Source: RPQJ01 sp046347155 (lineage in GTDB: Bacteria > Pseudomonadota > Gammaproteobacteria > Steroidobacterales > Steroidobacteraceae). From it: a DNA stretch of 64,000 bases. Positions 9,234 through 16,504 of the stretch are shown here, piece by piece. Location of the stretch: the NCBI GenBank assembly GCA_046347155.1, contig JAXMGT010000001.1:868001-932000 (forward strand), read 5' to 3'. The notes under the pieces were generated by a model, which saw only the letters and a list, made by a program, of their open reading frames with translations, ran no database searches and was not told the DNA's origin. Within the stretch, counting starts at the first letter, position 1. Each line of letters starts with the position of its first letter. The position numbers were made by a program, and so were the translations under genes.

Positions 9234-9845
9234 TCAGGCGCCGCGTCGTCGCCGCAGCACGGCCTCGCGGACCAGGCCGAGCCGGTCGTTGCCGAAATAC
9301 ATGTCGTCGCCGCCGACGAAGATCGTCGGCGAGCCGAACCCGCCGCGGGCGATCACTTCCTCGGTGTTCGCGCGCAGCCGGTCCTTGACCGCGGGCTCGG
9401 CGATGCCGGCGAAGAAGCGCCCGGGCTCGACGCCGACTTGTCCGCACAGGTCCGCCAGCACCTCGTCGTTCGAGATGTCGCGGTCCTCGCTCCAGTACGC
9501 GTGGAACGCCGCCTCGGCGAACGGTACGAGCTGCCCCTGCGGTTCGAGCCAGAGGCAGCCGCGCATCGCCTTCACGCTGTTCACCGGGAACACGGTGGGC
9601 GGGAACAGGATCCGGACGCCCGCGAGCCGCGCCCAGTCCTGCAGGTCCTTGCGGAGGTAGGCCTGCTTGGCGGGCACGCCGCGCTCCCGGAACTCGTAGA
9701 CGCTCGGGTTCACCGCGTTGAAGATGCCCCCGACCAGCACGGGTCTCCAGCGCACCTCGACGCCGAGTTCACGGGCCAGCGGCTGCAGGTTCCGGAACGC
9801 GAGCCAGGTCCACGGACTCGAGCAGTCGAAGAAGAATTCGATCAT
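9234..9845 (-). CDS. 2-hydroxychromene-2-carboxylate isomerase family (DsbA-like, kappa GST fold)
   Basis: A 203-residue thioredoxin-fold protein opening with FFFDCSSPWTWLAFRNL, the signature of HCCA isomerases (NahD) and kappa-class glutathione transferases, in which the Ser near residue 10 activates glutathione. The C-terminal GGFGSPTIFVGGDDMYFGNDR segment is also typical (gSPTf...fwGnDR). In NahD the enzyme isomerises hydroxychromene carboxylate in naphthalene breakdown. No other aromatic-degradation genes are nearby, so a general glutathione-dependent role is as likely. It lies divergent to a GST gene across a gap of about 40 bases, suggesting a shared thiol-chemistry or detoxification function. 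Confidence 0.88.
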   Translation of the reverse strand: MIEFFFDCSSPWTWLAFRNLQPLARELGVEVRWRPVLVGGIFNAVNPSVYEFRERGVPAKQAYLRKDLQDWARLAGVRILFPPTVFPVNSVKAMRGCLWLEPQGQLVPFAEAAFHAYWSEDRDISNDEVLADLCGQVGVEPGRFFAGIAEPAVKDRLRANTEEVIARGGFGSPTIFVGGDDMYFGNDRLGLVREAVLRRRRGA

Positions 9846-9884
9846 GCTTGAATGCTCGCAGAACGGACAGCAGGCGTCACTACG

Positions 9885-10583
9885 ATGATAACCCTATACA
9901 CGGCGGCGACCCCGAACGGACACAAGATCTCGATCGCACTCGAGGAACTCGGGCTGCCCTACGAGATGAAGGTGCTCGAACTCGCGAAGCTCGAGCAGCG
10001 TCGACCGGAGTACCTGCGTCTCAATCCCAACGGGCGCATCCCGACGATCGTGGACCACGACCGGAACGACTTCGTCGTGTTCGAGTCCGGCGCGATCCTC
10101 GTGTACCTGGCCGAGAAGACCGGTCGGCTGATGCCCGCGGACGTCGAGGGGCGCTCGGCCGTCATGCAGTGGCTGATGTTCCAGATGGGCGGGATCGGGC
10201 CGATGATGGGCCAGGCGAACGTGTTCTTCCGATACCTGCCCGAGAAGATCCCGGTGGCGATCGACCGCTACCAGGGCGAGGTGCGGCGGCTGTTCGAGGT
10301 GCTCGACCGCAGGCTCGCCGACCACGAATACCTCGCCGGCGACTACTCGATCGCCGACATCGCGAACTGGGCCTGGGTGCGCACGTACCGATGGTCGGGC
10401 GTGTCGCTCGAGGGGCTGCCGCATCTCGAGCGCTGGAAGTCGCAGCTCGCCGAGCGCCCCTCGCACCAGCGCGGGATCGAGCGCCCGCCGAGCCCGCTGA
10501 AGCCCACCGCAGAGTCGAAGGACGAGGCGCGCTTCGTCGAGGCCGCGCGCAACATGGTGGAGACGGGCCGGCCGAAGCCGTGA
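9885..10583 (+). CDS. glutathione S-transferase, Nu class (YfcG-like)
   Basis: Cytosolic glutathione transferase or disulfide-bond reductase of about 232 residues. The N-terminus MITLYTAATPNGHKISIALE matches the YfcG/YghU class, where the Thr and Asn of TPNGHK contact glutathione instead of the Tyr or Ser of other GSTs. The thioredoxin domain spans about 1-80 (NPNGRIPTIVDHD is the cis-Pro loop) and the helical domain about 90-205, with the YSIADIANWAW motif. ATG at 9885 is preferred; an in-frame ATG at 9852 would add 11 residues not typical of the family. The C-terminal tail beyond about 205 is longer than in YfcG. Confidence 0.92.
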   Translation: MITLYTAATPNGHKISIALEELGLPYEMKVLELAKLEQRRPEYLRLNPNGRIPTIVDHDRNDFVVFESGAILVYLAEKTGRLMPADVEGRSAVMQWLMFQMGGIGPMMGQANVFFRYLPEKIPVAIDRYQGEVRRLFEVLDRRLADHEYLAGDYSIADIANWAWVRTYRWSGVSLEGLPHLERWKSQLAERPSHQRGIERPPSPLKPTAESKDEARFVEAARNMVETGRPKP

Positions 10584-10587
10584 CGGC

Positions 10588-11046
10588 TCAGCGGCGCGAC
10601 GCGATCCAGGCGTCGAGCGATGCGCGACCGCCGCCGAACACCACGAGCACCGCGAGCAGGCTGCCCCACAGCACGTGCTGGCCGAGCGCGGCCTCGTAGC
10701 CGTCGGCGAACAGCACGTGCGAGTACGAGACGACCGCCATCGCGTTCACGAACGAGAGGCCGAGCGCGGCCCACCGCGTGAGCAGTCCGAGCGCGAGCAG
10801 CACCGGGAACGCGAGTTCCCCGGCCGTGCCGAGCAGTGCCGCGGCGTCGGGCGGCAGCACGGGCACGTGGTACTCCTCGCGGAACAGCCACAACGTGCCG
10901 TTCCAGTCCTCGAGCTTCACGAGTCCGGCCTTGAAGAACTGCCACGGCACGTAGAACCGGATCGCGAGCAGCAGCAGCGTCGGCAGCGGCCTCGCCAGCC
11001 GTTCGGCCAGCTCGTTCGCACGGTGGAGCAGGTTCGTCGGTCCCAC
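10588..11046 (-). CDS. bufD: DoxX-family membrane protein, bufferin operon (BufD/HvfD type)
   Basis: A 152-residue inner-membrane protein with four hydrophobic helices and the DoxX-family segment RFYVPWQFFKAGLVKLEDW near residues 30-48. It is the last gene of a four-gene minus-strand set (DUF2282 peptide, DUF692 enzyme, DUF2063 partner, DoxX) that matches buf/hvf operons, in which the DoxX member is called BufD or HvfD. Its biochemical role there is not established; a redox or quinone-linked function is often suggested. It starts with GTG at 11046, about 20 bases after the DUF2063 stop. It is convergent with the GST gene, with only 4 bases between their stops. Confidence 0.88.
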   Translation of the reverse strand: MGPTNLLHRANELAERLARPLPTLLLLAIRFYVPWQFFKAGLVKLEDWNGTLWLFREEYHVPVLPPDAAALLGTAGELAFPVLLALGLLTRWAALGLSFVNAMAVVSYSHVLFADGYEAALGQHVLWGSLLAVLVVFGGGRASLDAWIASRR

Positions 11047-11065
11047 GTCGATGCCTCCCGTCCGC

Positions 11066-11869
11066 TCAGGCCGCGCCGTCGCGCGGCGCGGTGATTCCCG
11101 TCACGAGCCCGGCATCGAACAGCCAGCCGAGCGCCGGTCCGAACTCGGCGGCGCCAAGGCCGGATGCGTCGAGCGACCCGTCCAGCGTCTCGCCCGCGGC
11201 GAGCGCGGCGGCCAGCCGGTGCCGCTCCGGCGACACCGAGTGCAGCACGATGCCGTCCGGGTCCTGGGCGACGACGACCCACTCGGCGCCGAGCGCCGGG
11301 TCGACCGGCGCGCCCGCGGATTCCGGCTGGTTCGCGCGCCACACGGACCACACCGGGTGGGGCGAAGCGACGAGTCGCAGCGACGGCTGCAGCGCGACAC
11401 GGACCCGGTCGAGGTCGTCCGGCGCGACACCGGCGAGCACGTCCGGGCCGACGGGCGGCCGCCACTCCGAGACGAGCGCTTCCTCGCACGCCCACTCGAG
11501 GCGCGCGAGGTCGCCGAGCCACCGGTAGTCGGGGCCGGCATGGCGCTGCTCCACCCAGTCGGGGAACGCGCGACCGATCCAGTGCAGGTCGCCGCTCGGC
11601 GAGGGGTGCGCTGCCCGATACTCGCGCGCGAGCGTCGTGAAGTGTCCGTCGCCGACCCGGCGGCGCAGCACCGGGAACGTGCGCGCGAGCGCTTCCTCGA
11701 AGATCGCGGCGACGTTGTTACGGTAGTACTGCAGCCGGTCCGCGGCCGGGATGCCGTCGCCGCGGAACAGCGCCGCCGCCGAGGCGCCGCCGGGGTCGCG
11801 GCCGTCGAGTGCCTCGGCGAACGCGGACTCGAGCGCGGCGAGGCCGCGTTCGTCAGGCCGCGAGCGCAC
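11066..11869 (-). CDS. bufC: DUF2063 RiPP-maturation partner (BufC/HvfC)
   Basis: A 267-residue cytosolic protein of the HvfC/BufC family (DUF2063, an N-terminal putative DNA-binding-like domain). The family hallmark LQYYRNNVAAIFEEALARTFPVLRRRVGD lies near residues 48-76 (quoted span interrupted here: LQYYRNNV ... LARTFPVLRR ... VGD), followed by FTTLAREYRAAHPS. BufC is the recognition partner that delivers the precursor peptide to the DUF692 enzyme. GTG at 11869 overlaps the bufB stop by 17 bases, showing tight coupling. The C-terminal half (about 100-267) is more variable, as usual for the family. Order and overlap support the call strongly. Confidence 0.92.
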   Translation of the reverse strand: MRSRPDERGLAALESAFAEALDGRDPGGASAAALFRGDGIPAADRLQYYRNNVAAIFEEALARTFPVLRRRVGDGHFTTLAREYRAAHPSPSGDLHWIGRAFPDWVEQRHAGPDYRWLGDLARLEWACEEALVSEWRPPVGPDVLAGVAPDDLDRVRVALQPSLRLVASPHPVWSVWRANQPESAGAPVDPALGAEWVVVAQDPDGIVLHSVSPERHRLAAALAAGETLDGSLDASGLGAAEFGPALGWLFDAGLVTGITAPRDGAA

Positions 11870-12725
11870 GGTGCCTGTCCATCACGGCGTCGGCCTTCCG
11901 AGCCTCGGCGACCAGCACCTCGACGTCGGGGACGTTCGTGTCCCACTCGACCAGCGTCGGCAGCGGGCCGAATCGCGCGATCGCGCGTTCGTACAGGGCC
12001 CAGACCTCCGGGCAGACGGCCGAACCGTGGTCGTCCACCAGCAGTTCGCGCGAGCCGACCGGGTTGCGACGGTGGCCCGCGAGGTGGATCTCGCGCACCG
12101 CGTGCGCCGGCACCTCGTCGATGCAGCGCGCCGCGTCGAGCCCCAGGTTGACGGAATTCACGTACAGGTTGTTCACGTCGAGCAGCAGCCCGCAGCCCGA
12201 GTGCGCGACGACGGCGTCGAGGAACTCCCACTCCTCGAGGCAGGACGTGGACCAGCGCAGGCAGCTCGACAGGTTCTCGACCAGGATCTGGCGCCCGAGC
12301 GCGTCCTGCACCTCGCGGACCCGCGCCGCGAGGTGCAGCGCGGCTTCCTCGGTGTGCGGCGGCGGAAGCAGGTCGTTGTAGTGGACGGCGCCGGCCCGGT
12401 TCCAGCAGGCGTGCTCGCTCACGAGCGCGGGCTCGTAGCGGCGCACCGCGGAACGCACGCGCTCGAGGTGTGCGCGATCGAGCGGCGCGGTCGACGCGAG
12501 TCCGAGCCCGACGCCGTGCAGGCTGAGCGGGTAGTGGGCCCGCGCGCGCTCGAGTGCGCGCACCGCAGGCCCGCCGTCGTGGAAATAGTTCTCGGTGTGC
12601 ACCTCGAGCCACGCGACGGCGGGTCGTCCCGCCGCCGCGTGCTCGTGGTGCGGGGAGCGCAGCCCGATCCCGGCGCGGGCCGGGATCGTGTCGCCACCGG
12701 GGCGGCGTTCGGCCGGCTCCACCAT
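11853..12725 (-). CDS. bufB: DUF692 multinuclear iron oxidative enzyme (MNIO; BufB/HvfB)
   Basis: A 290-residue TIM-barrel enzyme of the MNIO family, which uses two or three iron ions to modify cysteine residues of RiPP precursors. In bufferins it converts cysteines into thiooxazole heterocycles. Visible family signatures in order: WLEVHTENYFHDGG, LSLHGVGLGL, LVSEHACWNRAG with HYNDLLPPP, ILVENLSSCL, LLDVNNLYVNSVN, REIHLAGHRR, and LVEWDTNVPD. The His, Asp and Glu residues within these are the expected metal ligands. It starts 4 bases after bufA stops and overlaps bufC. The substrate is almost certainly the adjacent four-cysteine peptide. Confidence 0.95.
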   Translation of the reverse strand: MVEPAERRPGGDTIPARAGIGLRSPHHEHAAAGRPAVAWLEVHTENYFHDGGPAVRALERARAHYPLSLHGVGLGLASTAPLDRAHLERVRSAVRRYEPALVSEHACWNRAGAVHYNDLLPPPHTEEAALHLAARVREVQDALGRQILVENLSSCLRWSTSCLEEWEFLDAVVAHSGCGLLLDVNNLYVNSVNLGLDAARCIDEVPAHAVREIHLAGHRRNPVGSRELLVDDHGSAVCPEVWALYERAIARFGPLPTLVEWDTNVPDVEVLVAEARKADAVMDRHRALAA

Positions 12726-12729
12726 CGGC

Positions 12730-12984
12730 TTACTTCGCCGGCGGGGTGGTCTTGCCGCCCATCTTCTCGCACTGGCCCGCGGGCACGTGCTTCCACTCGT
12801 TCGGGTCGTTGTCCTTCTTCGCCTGGCCGGCGCACGAGTGGCCGTTCGACGCGCAGTCGTTCTTGCCGGCCTTCGCGATGCCGTAGCACTTGTCCTGCGT
12901 GGCGGGGGTGTCGCCGGCCTGCGCCGCGCCGCTGGCCAGCAGTCCGCCGATCGCTGCGGCGATCGCCATCTTCTTCAGGTCCAT
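12730..12984 (-). CDS. bufA: bufferin precursor peptide (DUF2282; BufA1/HvfA)
   Basis: An 84-residue exported precursor with a signal peptide (about 1-23, ending AAQAG) and a core with four cysteines at 33, 44, 51 and 72, in the arrangement of DUF2282 bufferins: KCYG, NDCAS, HSCAG, QCEKMGG. In the family the central cysteines are heterocyclised by the DUF692/DUF2063 pair and the mature periplasmic product chelates copper. ATG at 12984 is chosen because GGAGGAG lies 8-14 bases upstream on this strand; a start seven codons earlier is less favoured. It heads the bufABCD set, so copper or oxidative stress control is likely. Confidence 0.93.
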   Translation of the reverse strand: MDLKKMAIAAAIGGLLASGAAQAGDTPATQDKCYGIAKAGKNDCASNGHSCAGQAKKDNDPNEWKHVPAGQCEKMGGKTTPPAK

Positions 12985-13080
12985 CGTGTCTCCTCCTGGT
13001 CTCAAGGGTGGGTACCGGGCACCGGAACGAGGTGCCTCGTCCAGTAGACCCGGCCGGACCGTGGATTGTCACGCGGGGCG

Positions 13081-13110
13081 GAAAAGAAAAGGGCCGCCCG
13101 TGGGCGGCCC
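13081..13110 (-). terminator. Rho-independent terminator, minus strand
   Basis: A perfect 9-bp inverted repeat (13091-13099 with 13102-13110) is followed, on the minus strand, by the T-rich run TTTTCTTTTC at 13090-13081. It lies about 70 bases downstream of the minus-strand metalloprotease gene ending at 13182 and upstream of bufA. It therefore separates the duplicated protease locus from the bufferin operon. Confidence 0.8.
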
Positions 13111-13132
13111 CTGGTCCGGCGGGAGGGACCCC

Positions 13133-13171
13133 GGGGGGGCGCCGGCCGGACGAACCGACCGGCAGCCCCCC
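13133..13171 (-). repeat. long GC hairpin, copy 1 (repeated at 16459-16495)
   Basis: An outer 7-bp G/C stem (GGGGGGC with GCCCCCC) encloses an inner stem of about 9 bp (13141-13149 with 13155-13163, one mismatch) around an ACGAA loop. It sits directly after the stop of the metalloprotease gene ending at 13182. The same hairpin with the same loop follows the paralogous gene, so it was probably duplicated with the gene. It may protect the 3' end or assist termination at the T-rich hairpin beyond it. Confidence 0.7.
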
Positions 13172-13181
13172 GGGTGCAACC

Positions 13182-15674
13182 TCAGAGCGGCGCGTCGCCC
13201 GGGCAGAGCCCGACCGTTGCGCCCCACGCGAGCCAGCGGTCCATGCCGTCCGGGAACGCGACCGACAGCGTGCGGGCGCGCGTGCCCTTGCCAGCGCAGA
13301 CGTACACGCGCTTCAGGTCCACGTGGAACGCGTGGTAGTAGTCCGCCGCGAGCGGGATCGCGGTGCCCGCGATCGCCGTGCCGTTCCCCGAGACGAAGCC
13401 GCCGAGCAGGAACCACCGCGACGCCTCGAGCACGCCCTGGCGCTCGAGGAATTCCGACAGCAGCATCCAGCCCATGCGCGGCGTCCAGATCACCGCTTCG
13501 CCAAACGAACCGCCGAGCACGACGTGGCCGTCGTCCGACACCGAGTTGGCGGCCGTCTCGCGCTGCACGTCCACGCAGACCGTCTGGAGGTTGTCGTCGA
13601 GCTGGCAGAAGCGCCCCGGGAATCGGCCGAGCGGCTTGACGCCCTCACCGGCGCGCCACATGTACGCCTCCAGTGCCTCGGGCCCGATCTGGCCGCCGAC
13701 CGCGATCGTTCCCTTCGCGTTCATGGCCATCACCTCGCCGGCCCAGCCGTTGAACGGGTTCTTCCCCTTCGGGTCGCGCAGCAGCATCAACTCGCGGCCG
13801 CGCCAGATCGCACCCACGCGCGCGCCGAGTTCCGGGAAGCTCTCGAAGCCGCCGAACACGCGCCCGTCGGCCGACACTGCGTTGACCCGCGCGTCGCCCT
13901 CGCAGACGAACGTGCCGCTGCCGTCGCTGTACGGGCAGGTCTTGCCCTTGCGGGCCTTCGGCAGCAGGCGATGGCCGGTCTTCGCGTTCCACACCCAGGC
14001 GTAGACGTCCTCGGTGCCGCATCCGGTCCAGTAGTTGCCCACGGCCGTCGTGCCGTCGCGCGACAGGTCGAAGATCGTCGCCTGGTAGAGGCCGCAACCC
14101 GCCCCGTCCGGTGCGATCGACTTCCAGCCCGTGGCACCCGTCCAGAGCGCGGGCTGCTCCTGGACCAGCGGTCCCCACTCGCTGTCGATCCTGACCGGGA
14201 TGCTGCCACCGGCCACGCGGCCGTCGCCCGAGATCGCGCCGAGGAACCCCTCGCCGCCGATCTCGGTCACGCCGGTCCGGTGGTCCCAGACCCAGTACGG
14301 CGCGGCCAGGTTGCCGTGCACGCCGACGACGCGGCTGCCGTCGTCGGAGACGGCCGAGCTGAGCGCGTACGGGATGTGCGTGAACGTCGGGGCGTTCGGG
14401 ACGCCGTTCACGGCGATCGTGATCTGCCGGACCTCGCCCGCGGCGAGGCTCAGCGTCGTGGCGACGCAGGCGTCGTCCTTGCGGGCATCGCCCGACTCGT
14501 CCGCGTTCCAGTACTCCTCGGGCCCGAGCAGGATGCTCTTCGGCGTCGAGAACGAGCCCGTGGCGAGTTCGTCGATGTAGACGACGTAGCTCGCGCCCGG
14601 CACGAGGCCGGTCATCACGAAGCGCCCGTCGGCCCCCAGGCGTCCCTGCGTCAGGTCGCCGGAGATGCGCGAGATCGCGCCCGAGAACGGGTTGCCGCCC
14701 GAGTCGACCCGGCGTGCGATCACGTTGATGCCGGTGACCGGGCTCGTGCCGTCCTTCGCGACGACCTTGCCCTTCAGCGTCCCCGTCGCCGCCTGGTATC
14801 CCGGCGCCGGGTACAGCGAAGAGAGCGCCGCCATGTCGTCGGCGACGTCGACGGTCGCCATCGCCGGGCTGTTGTAGCGCGGGGAGTCGGCGTAAGGATT
14901 GACGAGCGGGTACATCGTCTCGATCTCGTCCGCCGTCGGGTAGCGGTCGATCGCGACGCCGCACTGGTCCGGCCCGGCCTGGTCCGGGCCGCGGGGCACG
15001 CCGAACTCCGGCGCCGGCGCATTGCGCGCGTAGTAGCCGTTCGTCTGCGAGTGGGCGAGGTTGATCGCGTGACCCATCTCGTGCGTGACGACGCCCGAGA
15101 TCGGGCCGCTGTCGGTCACCTCGAGCCAGGCGCCGCCGACGATCAGCCAGCCCTCGACGATCCGCGTCGACCCCTGGCCGGCGAGCATCTCCGGCGACGC
15201 GATGCCGAGCACGCCGTAGCCGTTGCCGCCCGTGAGCGCGGCGATCACCGAGCCGTCGGCGTCGTAGATGACTTGGATGCCGCCGCCGTTGTAGGCGCCG
15301 AGCACCGAGCCGATGTTTGCGCCCGTGATGTCGACCGGCGAGCGCCCGGCCACCGTCGCGCGGAAGCTCGAGGTCGGCACCGACGACCACTGCGCGACCG
15401 ACGCCGCGACCAGGTCGTCGCCCGCCTGCTCGGACAGCAGTTCCTCGGTCGCGAGGCAGTTCCAGTTCTCGTCGCGCTCGGTGCAGCGGGTGCTGAGCGG
15501 ACCCTTGTCCAGCCAGACCTTGACCGTGCCTTCCCAGCGGGCCGGCTGCATCGCACCGCCGAGGTCGACGAGCTCGAGCGGGCCGCCGGCCAGCGCGGCC
15601 GTCGAGGCGAGCAGTGTGCCGGCGAGCGCGACGAGTCGGCCCGCGCGGCGGGCGTACGTTTCATTCCTTCGCAT
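13182..15674 (-). CDS. secreted metzincin-like metalloprotease with HAF repeats (copy 2)
   Basis: An 830-residue exported protein with a signal peptide at about 12-29. The N-terminal half is a zinc-protease-like domain with HEMGHAINLAH near residues 218-228, a metzincin-type HExxHxxNxxH with Asn in the usual Gly place. A carboxypeptidase-regulatory-like beta domain follows (GKVVAKDGTSPVTGINVIARR onward, about 295-365). From about 440 to 800 there are repeated extracellular HAF-type units: DDGSRVVGV, SGDGRVAGG, SRDGTTAVG, SADGRVFGG, SDDGHVVLGG, SGNGTAIAG. It overlaps its upstream partner gene by 14 bases. It is paralogous to 16505-19030. The substrate is unknown. Confidence 0.8.
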   Translation of the reverse strand: MRRNETYARRAGRLVALAGTLLASTAALAGGPLELVDLGGAMQPARWEGTVKVWLDKGPLSTRCTERDENWNCLATEELLSEQAGDDLVAASVAQWSSVPTSSFRATVAGRSPVDITGANIGSVLGAYNGGGIQVIYDADGSVIAALTGGNGYGVLGIASPEMLAGQGSTRIVEGWLIVGGAWLEVTDSGPISGVVTHEMGHAINLAHSQTNGYYARNAPAPEFGVPRGPDQAGPDQCGVAIDRYPTADEIETMYPLVNPYADSPRYNSPAMATVDVADDMAALSSLYPAPGYQAATGTLKGKVVAKDGTSPVTGINVIARRVDSGGNPFSGAISRISGDLTQGRLGADGRFVMTGLVPGASYVVYIDELATGSFSTPKSILLGPEEYWNADESGDARKDDACVATTLSLAAGEVRQITIAVNGVPNAPTFTHIPYALSSAVSDDGSRVVGVHGNLAAPYWVWDHRTGVTEIGGEGFLGAISGDGRVAGGSIPVRIDSEWGPLVQEQPALWTGATGWKSIAPDGAGCGLYQATIFDLSRDGTTAVGNYWTGCGTEDVYAWVWNAKTGHRLLPKARKGKTCPYSDGSGTFVCEGDARVNAVSADGRVFGGFESFPELGARVGAIWRGRELMLLRDPKGKNPFNGWAGEVMAMNAKGTIAVGGQIGPEALEAYMWRAGEGVKPLGRFPGRFCQLDDNLQTVCVDVQRETAANSVSDDGHVVLGGSFGEAVIWTPRMGWMLLSEFLERQGVLEASRWFLLGGFVSGNGTAIAGTAIPLAADYYHAFHVDLKRVYVCAGKGTRARTLSVAFPDGMDRWLAWGATVGLCPGDAPL

Positions 15675-16317
15675 TGGTCATCACTCCGGTGCGGGTCCAG
15701 CGGCCTTCGACGGCCCGGTGCAGCAGTCCCCTGAGCGCATTGGCGTCGACCGGGCCGGCGCGCGTGCCCAGCAGCTTGCGGTCGGCGTCGGTGAGGTGCG
15801 ATCGATCGATGCGCACGTCGCGGAACAGCGTCGCGTTGTCGTAGGCGTTCATCGCCCGGCCGTTCGCGACGCTCAGCTTGCCCTGGCCGAGCCCGACGGT
15901 CGTCTGCAGCCCCGTCGTGGGTGCCTTCGAGTACAGGAACACGATCGCGGATTCGCCGCGCCGCCAGGTGGGCCAGCCGGTCGGGCGCGCGAGGTAGATG
16001 CGGCCGTCGGGAAGGCGGCGGGGCTGGTCGAGCCCGAACTGCCTGAACGTGCACGTGTTGCCCTTCGCGCCGCGGATCGCGTCCTGCACGCGCAACGTGA
16101 CCTCGGTGTACGGCAGACCACGGCCGTCGAATCCGTCGACCACGGCAAGGACTTCGCCGGCGACGTTGGTCTCGGCATTGTCGATCAGTTCGACCAGCGA
16201 GAGCGGCGCGACGCTGGTGGCGCCGGCGCTGCCGGTGAACACGAGGCCCGCGAGAAGCGCGGGCAACACGATACGGGCGGACAGGCGGGTACGCCTGCCA
16301 CCGACATGGTTCAACAT
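15661..16317 (-). CDS. secreted partner of the metalloprotease (copy 2)
   Basis: A 218-residue exported protein of no family I can name. ATG at 16317 gives a signal peptide (about 14-32, ending GSAGA) and has GGGAGG upstream; the long reading further upstream has none. The mature part begins SLVELIDNAETNVAGEVL and continues TEVTLRVQDAIRG, a beta-rich pattern like small OB-fold or NTR-type export domains. Conserved blocks shared with the paralogue at 19017-19670 are RPTGWPTWRRGESAIVF and TTVGLGQGKLS, then NAMNAY-type residues. It overlaps the protease gene by 14 bases, so the two are translationally coupled and probably interact. Confidence 0.7.
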   Translation of the reverse strand: MLNHVGGRRTRLSARIVLPALLAGLVFTGSAGATSVAPLSLVELIDNAETNVAGEVLAVVDGFDGRGLPYTEVTLRVQDAIRGAKGNTCTFRQFGLDQPRRLPDGRIYLARPTGWPTWRRGESAIVFLYSKAPTTGLQTTVGLGQGKLSVANGRAMNAYDNATLFRDVRIDRSHLTDADRKLLGTRAGPVDANALRGLLHRAVEGRWTRTGVMTNAKE

Positions 16318-16458
16318 CTCGTTCGATCCTCCCCGGGCAGAGTCCCTGGGGCGGCGTCGTCGCCGCCCGTACCCACCGGCACCGCGCGGGCTGCCCACCC
16401 CGGCGTCGACCTGTCGCGCCGGCGCTTCTGTGGCGCCGGGCGCGAATCGTGCGGAACC

Positions 16459-16495
16459 GGGGGCCGACGGCCGGACGAACCGGCCGGCAGCCCCC
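16459..16495 (-). repeat. long GC hairpin, copy 2
   Basis: An outer GGGGGC/GCCCCC stem (16459-16464 with 16490-16495) and an inner perfect 7-bp stem (16468-16474 with 16480-16486) surround the loop ACGAA. It directly follows the stop of the metalloprotease gene at 16505 and mirrors the hairpin at 13133-13171. No T-run follows on the minus strand, so it may not terminate fully and read-through into the second gene pair is possible. Confidence 0.65.
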
Positions 16496-16504
16496 AACGC
16501 AACC

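Noticed and set aside
9234..9845. Naphthalene degradation island around the HCCA isomerase
   Set aside because: No ring-hydroxylating dioxygenase, dehydrogenase or aldolase genes occur nearby.
9852..9884. Upstream ATG for the GST gene
   Set aside because: The family starts at MITLYTAATPNGHK; the extra 11 residues have no counterpart.
11751..15734. 1327-codon plus-strand open frame
   Set aside because: It spans several minus-strand genes with strong motifs; its length reflects GC bias and low stop-codon density.
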